From a bacterium UBP4_UBA6127 (GTDB taxonomy: Bacteria; UBP4; UBA4092), in contig DIVR01000061.1 in NCBI GenBank assembly GCA_002428325.1, positions 1-55,728 of the forward strand: a DNA stretch of 55,728 nucleotides, given 5' to 3'. Positions 52,363 through 55,728 of this stretch are shown here, piece by piece (within the stretch, counting starts at the first letter, position 1; the number at the start of each line of letters is the position of its first letter). The position numbers and the translations under genes were made by a program. The notes beneath the pieces were generated by a model. That model had not been told where the DNA came from, did not search any database, and saw nothing but the letters and a program-made list of their open reading frames with translations.

Positions 52363-53706
52363 ATGGCATATACTAATTTATCCTTAAAAAAGCAAACTAT
52401 TATCAGGAAAAATGCCACCAATAAAGGTGTCATCTTAATGACTGCTCTGGTGATTACAATGATATTGGCGGTGGTGGCCTCTACCATTTTGGCGTTAGGT
52501 TTATGGTCTTACCAGCAAGCGACCTTTTATGAAGATTATAATCAGGCGTTATATTCAGCTGAAGCAGGGATAAATTATGCCATTTCTGCTAATACGGCTG
52601 GATGGGGTCCTGTTAGCAGTTCATCCACGGGAAGTTTATTTAATGCTTCATTTTATGTCCAAAGCAGTACTATGGCCGGAGATACTATCAGAATAGTTTC
52701 TACCGCAACAGTGAGTCGCCTGACCAACAGAGTAAGGGCTGTTTCTGTTGATGTCATTGATCAAGATCCATGGAAACATTTTATCTGGCAAGGTTGTTCA
52801 GGTGCTCCTGCAGGTAGAGATCCAACTGATTATCCTGATGGGTATAATTCAACTAGTAATGGCCCTGCTTATGGTAAAGGGGAAATTGGGATTATTACTT
52901 ATTACAACGCACCCTGGGCTTATGGTGGAAAGAAATGGCAGCCTTATTGGAGTAAAATCACTTCCAAGGCTGTTCCCAATGCCATATATATAGGTAGAGA
53001 TACCACAATTGTTAATTGGACTCCTTTAGCGGGTGGGGTTACTTATCAATTTTCTACAATTGGGAATGTCATGCCTGTATCTATTTCTGGATTTTATTTA
53101 ACTGTTGTAAATCCCACAACCTATAGAATATCTGGCAATTACACTGGATTGCTATACATTCAAGGGTCTATTGTAATGTCTGATGATATGAGTATTTATG
53201 GTCAATTGTATGCAGTAGGTGGGAATATAACTATTAATAAATGTGAACTTACTGTTATGCAGGTAACGACTCGAACTCCAGCTAGTATTACAGTGGCACC
53301 CCAAGACAATGAAGGCGACTCATTCCAAAAATATGTCACCATTGGATGTATAGATACTACAGCATCTTATCAATGCCCAACCACAGGAACCTTAAATGTA
53401 AATGCAGGGAATATATACCAGGGAACCGGTAATTCCGAGTTGCATATGGGTTCGATAACACCAAATTATTATGCAGGGGTTATGTTTGTATCTAATGTAA
53501 ACTTTAAGAATGGTCAGGGTACTATTATCAATGGAGTCATCATGATGATGAGTAATGATATCAACGGATTCCCATCCGGTGACTATTATTATGACCCTAC
53601 GGTATCAGATGATGCCCCCATTTTAGGGATAGCGGTAGATCATATTTCTGGCAAGAAAGTTTTGCCCGGTACATGGAGAGAATTACCTTCGGACTGGAGT
53701 TTATAA
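52363..53706 (+). CDS. PilX-like pilus assembly / surface protein
   Basis: A 447-residue protein. The ATG at 52363 has AGAGGG 9 bases upstream. Residues about 22-46 are one membrane helix (GVILMTALVITMILAVVASTILA), followed by YSAEAGINYAIS, the pattern of PilX-type minor pilin N termini. The large C-terminal part (from about 110) is rich in Gly, Ser, Thr and Asn. It includes a stretch of beta-strand type repeats (YIQGSIVMSDDMSIYGQLYAVGG) like bactofilin or polymer-forming surface domains. It probably adorns a pilus tip or the cell surface. The stop overlaps the next pilin ATG (TAATG). Confidence 0.7.
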   Translation: MAYTNLSLKKQTIIRKNATNKGVILMTALVITMILAVVASTILALGLWSYQQATFYEDYNQALYSAEAGINYAISANTAGWGPVSSSSTGSLFNASFYVQSSTMAGDTIRIVSTATVSRLTNRVRAVSVDVIDQDPWKHFIWQGCSGAPAGRDPTDYPDGYNSTSNGPAYGKGEIGIITYYNAPWAYGGKKWQPYWSKITSKAVPNAIYIGRDTTIVNWTPLAGGVTYQFSTIGNVMPVSISGFYLTVVNPTTYRISGNYTGLLYIQGSIVMSDDMSIYGQLYAVGGNITINKCELTVMQVTTRTPASITVAPQDNEGDSFQKYVTIGCIDTTASYQCPTTGTLNVNAGNIYQGTGNSELHMGSITPNYYAGVMFVSNVNFKNGQGTIINGVIMMMSNDINGFPSGDYYYDPTVSDDAPILGIAVDHISGKKVLPGTWRELPSDWSL

Positions 53707-54212
53707 TGAATAGAATCAGTAAAATCTTCACCATAGATCTTAATTCTAATGGATTTTCTCTGGCTGAAGTAATGATAGCTGTTTTGATTCTGAGTGTTGC
53801 TGTTTTGGCCATTTTTGGCTCTGTCCTGATTGGAAAATACAATACAACCAAATCACAATATATTGTCAATGCTTCCAGTGTGGGAAAAAATCAAATAGAA
53901 ATCATAAAATCGCTTGGATACTACAATGCAACCAGTCCCGATTATATTAAATACAGCGTTACGAGTGTTAAAAACAATCCTAATCTTGCCATCGGAGGCA
54001 CTTTCAGCCGGTCAAATTTATTTAGTCTGGATACTGCCTATGATGTAGAAGCTACCTATGAAGATAACTCAACTTTTGGCGCTAGTCGTGTATTAAGAAT
54101 GTTCAAGGTTACTGTCTTTTTACATCCCACTCTTGCAGCCGATACTGCAACAGTACCTTTTGTTGATCCTTTGGTTACTTATATAACTTATTTAACCGTC
54201 GGGGGAAATTAA
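53706..54212 (+). CDS. Type IV pilin-like protein, PilV type
   Basis: A 168-residue protein with the prepilin peptidase motif NGFSLAEVMIAVLILSVAVLA at residues 16-36; the Glu in position +5 is present. A 15-residue basic leader precedes the motif. The C-terminal domain is beta-rich without recognisable enzymatic residues. It overlaps both neighbours by one base (TAATG), indicating coupled translation of a minor-pilin set. Confidence 0.8.
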   Translation: MNRISKIFTIDLNSNGFSLAEVMIAVLILSVAVLAIFGSVLIGKYNTTKSQYIVNASSVGKNQIEIIKSLGYYNATSPDYIKYSVTSVKNNPNLAIGGTFSRSNLFSLDTAYDVEATYEDNSTFGASRVLRMFKVTVFLHPTLAADTATVPFVDPLVTYITYLTVGGN

Positions 54213-54757
54213 TGATGTGTGGAAATTTGAATAAAAAAGGGGTCACCTTGATTGAAATGGCTGTTGTAACGGCTCTGTTTTTGGTTGTTATGATTCCCAT
54301 TATGAGCATATATAATCAATCCCTGGTAAGTTTATATGCGGTTGAAAAAGTATCAGATTCACAAAAAAACGCTGAGAATGGTTTATTTTTTATTTCCCAG
54401 GAATTGGCTGGTGTGGTGAATTTTTATACTATCAGTTCTACTTATTTCAGTGCCAATACTTACCGTAATACGAATGTCTCTTTTTACTACCAATCTTCCG
54501 ATAGTACCTTAAGGCGATATCGGGGAATTGGATTCACAAACGGTGCTGTAATTGCAAGATATGTTACTGGAGTAAACTTTACTTATATTTCTGATACTAC
54601 TTACCAGCCAACCTATAGTGCTGCTTCTGTTGTCGGTGTGAGAGTTAGAGTTACCACCAATGCTCCTGCTAGTAATATTACAGACCCAACCTCAATTGGG
54701 CCTGAGGGGTTCACTGTTTCATCCTATATCTGGTGTAGAAATCGCTCGACCAATTGA
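54212..54757 (+). CDS. Type IV pilin-like protein, PilW type
   Basis: A 181-residue protein with the prepilin motif KKGVTLIEMAVVTALFLV at residues 7-24 and Glu at +5. A short basic leader precedes it, and an ATG at 54215 is an equally good start. The remainder is a beta-rich pilin head, as in minor pilins that initiate pilus assembly. It is the third gene of the pilin-like run; assembly ATPase, platform and prepilin peptidase genes are not in the window. Confidence 0.8.
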   Translation: MMCGNLNKKGVTLIEMAVVTALFLVVMIPIMSIYNQSLVSLYAVEKVSDSQKNAENGLFFISQELAGVVNFYTISSTYFSANTYRNTNVSFYYQSSDSTLRRYRGIGFTNGAVIARYVTGVNFTYISDTTYQPTYSAASVVGVRVRVTTNAPASNITDPTSIGPEGFTVSSYIWCRNRSTN

Positions 54758-54841
54758 TTTAATCCAATCTTTAAGTATCAATTTTCAATGCATTATTAGT
54801 AGTTATGCTTGTATTTATAGGTTTATTATGGAGGGTTATTG

Positions 54842-55728
54842 ATGACTGATTCATGTATTCGTTCCTTTGAAAAACAGGATCTATTTCCCATATTGGATTT
54901 ATGGAATGCCAGTGTGCCAGCTGATGGGATCACCCAGGATTTGTTTGAGCGAAAAGTCTTATTGGATGGAAATTTTAATCCTGAGGGACTGATATTGGCT
55001 GAAGCTGATGGACAGCTGGTTGGATTCATACTTTGCCTGGTCAGGCAGTTTCCCATGGAAATAATAGGGATGCAGGAAGAACTGGGATGGATCACTATGG
55101 CCGGAGTACGTCCTGAATATCAGAGAAAAGGAATCGGCACTCAAATGTGGGAAAAAGGTGAAACCTTTTTTCGGAAAAGAAACCGAAAACTGATATCGAT
55201 AGCGACCTATTCTCCCAATTATTTTATTCCGGGGATAGATGTGAAAGAATATGCCAAGGCAATTGAATTCTTCGGGAAAATGGGTTTTAAGCAGGGAGCC
55301 AGGCCTTTATCTATGGATAATCCAATTGTTACCTACAGGATACCTGAAGAATTGGCGGCCAAAGAAACAAAACTTAAGGAAGAAGGAATTATCATTCGTC
55401 CCTATCGGAGAGAAATGATAACCGATTTATTAGAATTCATGCGGAGCTATATGCCAGGGGATTGGCTAAAAGGAATCCGAGATAACTTGACTCTTTTAAC
55501 TATAGGCAAGTTCAAAGAAGAACAAATCCTTCTGGCAATGAAAGATAATGAAATATTAGGATATGCCCAATACGAAGAAGAGCATTTTGGACCCTTTGGA
55601 GTCAGAGATGATTACCAGGGGAAAGGGATAGGGCAGGTCCTTCTTGCTCGAACTATCGAAATGATGCATAATCGGGGACACCATAACGCCTGGTTCTTAT
55701 GGACAGATGATAAGGCTGCCCATGTTTA
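54842..55728 (+). CDS. Tandem GNAT acetyltransferase, 3' truncated by window edge
   Basis: The frame is open from the ATG at 54842 to the last base, so 295 residues are visible. GGAGGG lies 8 bases upstream of the ATG. Two GNAT domains occur in tandem. The first has the acetyl-CoA motif VRPEYQRKGIGTQMW near residue 90, and the second has VRDDYQGKGIGQVLL near 256. Tandem GNATs often have one catalytic and one structural half. The substrate is unknown. It follows the pilin genes by 84 bases but need not belong to them. Confidence 0.85.
   Translation, partial: MTDSCIRSFEKQDLFPILDLWNASVPADGITQDLFERKVLLDGNFNPEGLILAEADGQLVGFILCLVRQFPMEIIGMQEELGWITMAGVRPEYQRKGIGTQMWEKGETFFRKRNRKLISIATYSPNYFIPGIDVKEYAKAIEFFGKMGFKQGARPLSMDNPIVTYRIPEELAAKETKLKEEGIIIRPYRREMITDLLEFMRSYMPGDWLKGIRDNLTLLTIGKFKEEQILLAMKDNEILGYAQYEEEHFGPFGVRDDYQGKGIGQVLLARTIEMMHNRGHHNAWFLWTDDKAAHV

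Noticed and set aside
1..55728. Insertion sequences, prophage, CRISPR or defence genes
   Set aside because: No transposase, integrase, phage, cas or restriction-modification motif was seen in any frame with coding character.

Overview
The window is ordinary bacterial chromosome: about 43 protein genes, one tRNA, no rRNA, no insertion sequence and no CRISPR array. Base composition is moderately AT-rich and genes are tightly packed, often with 1-4 base overlaps. Several features point to an anaerobe from a deep-branching, probably diderm or uncultured lineage: a selenocysteine-containing SelD, a T-box leader on leuA, an NtrC-type sigma-54 activator, type IV pilin-like genes, a two-subunit type glycyl-tRNA synthetase (beta chain only here), a DUF2298 membrane protein and cysteine-rich ribosomal protein L28. 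I cannot name the phylum from the sequence alone.

Layout. 1-4116 (+): sugar-nucleotide genes (GHMP sugar kinase fragment, UDP-glucuronate decarboxylase, UDP-glucose dehydrogenase) followed by selD, read through an in-frame UGA. 4126-5136 (-): gpsA. 5317-7841 (+): acetyl-xylan-esterase-like hydrolase, an exported protein of unknown role, nth. 8016-8092 (+): tRNA-Val(CAC). 8279-10291 (-): a pseudouridine synthase and an HD-domain phosphohydrolase. 10388-15443 (+): SGNH hydrolase, murI, M20 peptidase, relA/spoT. 15516-15719 (-): rpmB. 16110-19791 (+): recG overlapping a GAF-PAS histidine kinase. 19788-21896 (-): DUF2298 protein. 22174-23877 (+): psd, pssA and a small membrane protein. 23905-25668 (-): exported TPR protein. 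25783-27810 (+): priA. 27812-30365 (-): C39-like exported peptidase and a GT-C-like membrane protein. 30460-32074 (+): zinc-finger membrane protein and recF. 32141-35346 (+): nucleoside salvage (ABC permease, pyrimidine-nucleoside phosphorylase, ribokinase). 35690-46049 (-): a run of eight genes in the order tlyA, nadK, ntrB-like kinase, ntrC-like regulator, parvulin, glyS, recJ, GspG-like protein. 46302-50159 (+): sigma-70 promoter, leucine T-box, then leuA, leuC, leuD. 50257-52219 (+): rhomboid protease and FAD oxidoreductase. 52363-54757 (+): three pilin-like genes. 54842-end (+): truncated tandem GNAT protein.

The most notable observations are: (1) selD is split in a standard ORF call by a UGA that is almost certainly selenocysteine, followed by an 8-bp bacterial SECIS-type hairpin; (2) a leucine-specific T-box with a CTC specifier controls leuACD; (3) a dispersed intergenic repeat with core GTAACGGAGNGGGTCAG occurs three times, one copy being a perfect 23-bp-arm palindrome with a 3-base loop; (4) an 18-bp perfect palindrome lies between rpmB and recG; (5) the rhomboid gene starts directly on the tail of the leu operon terminator. 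I did not find a convincing new multi-gene defence, secretion or metabolic system.
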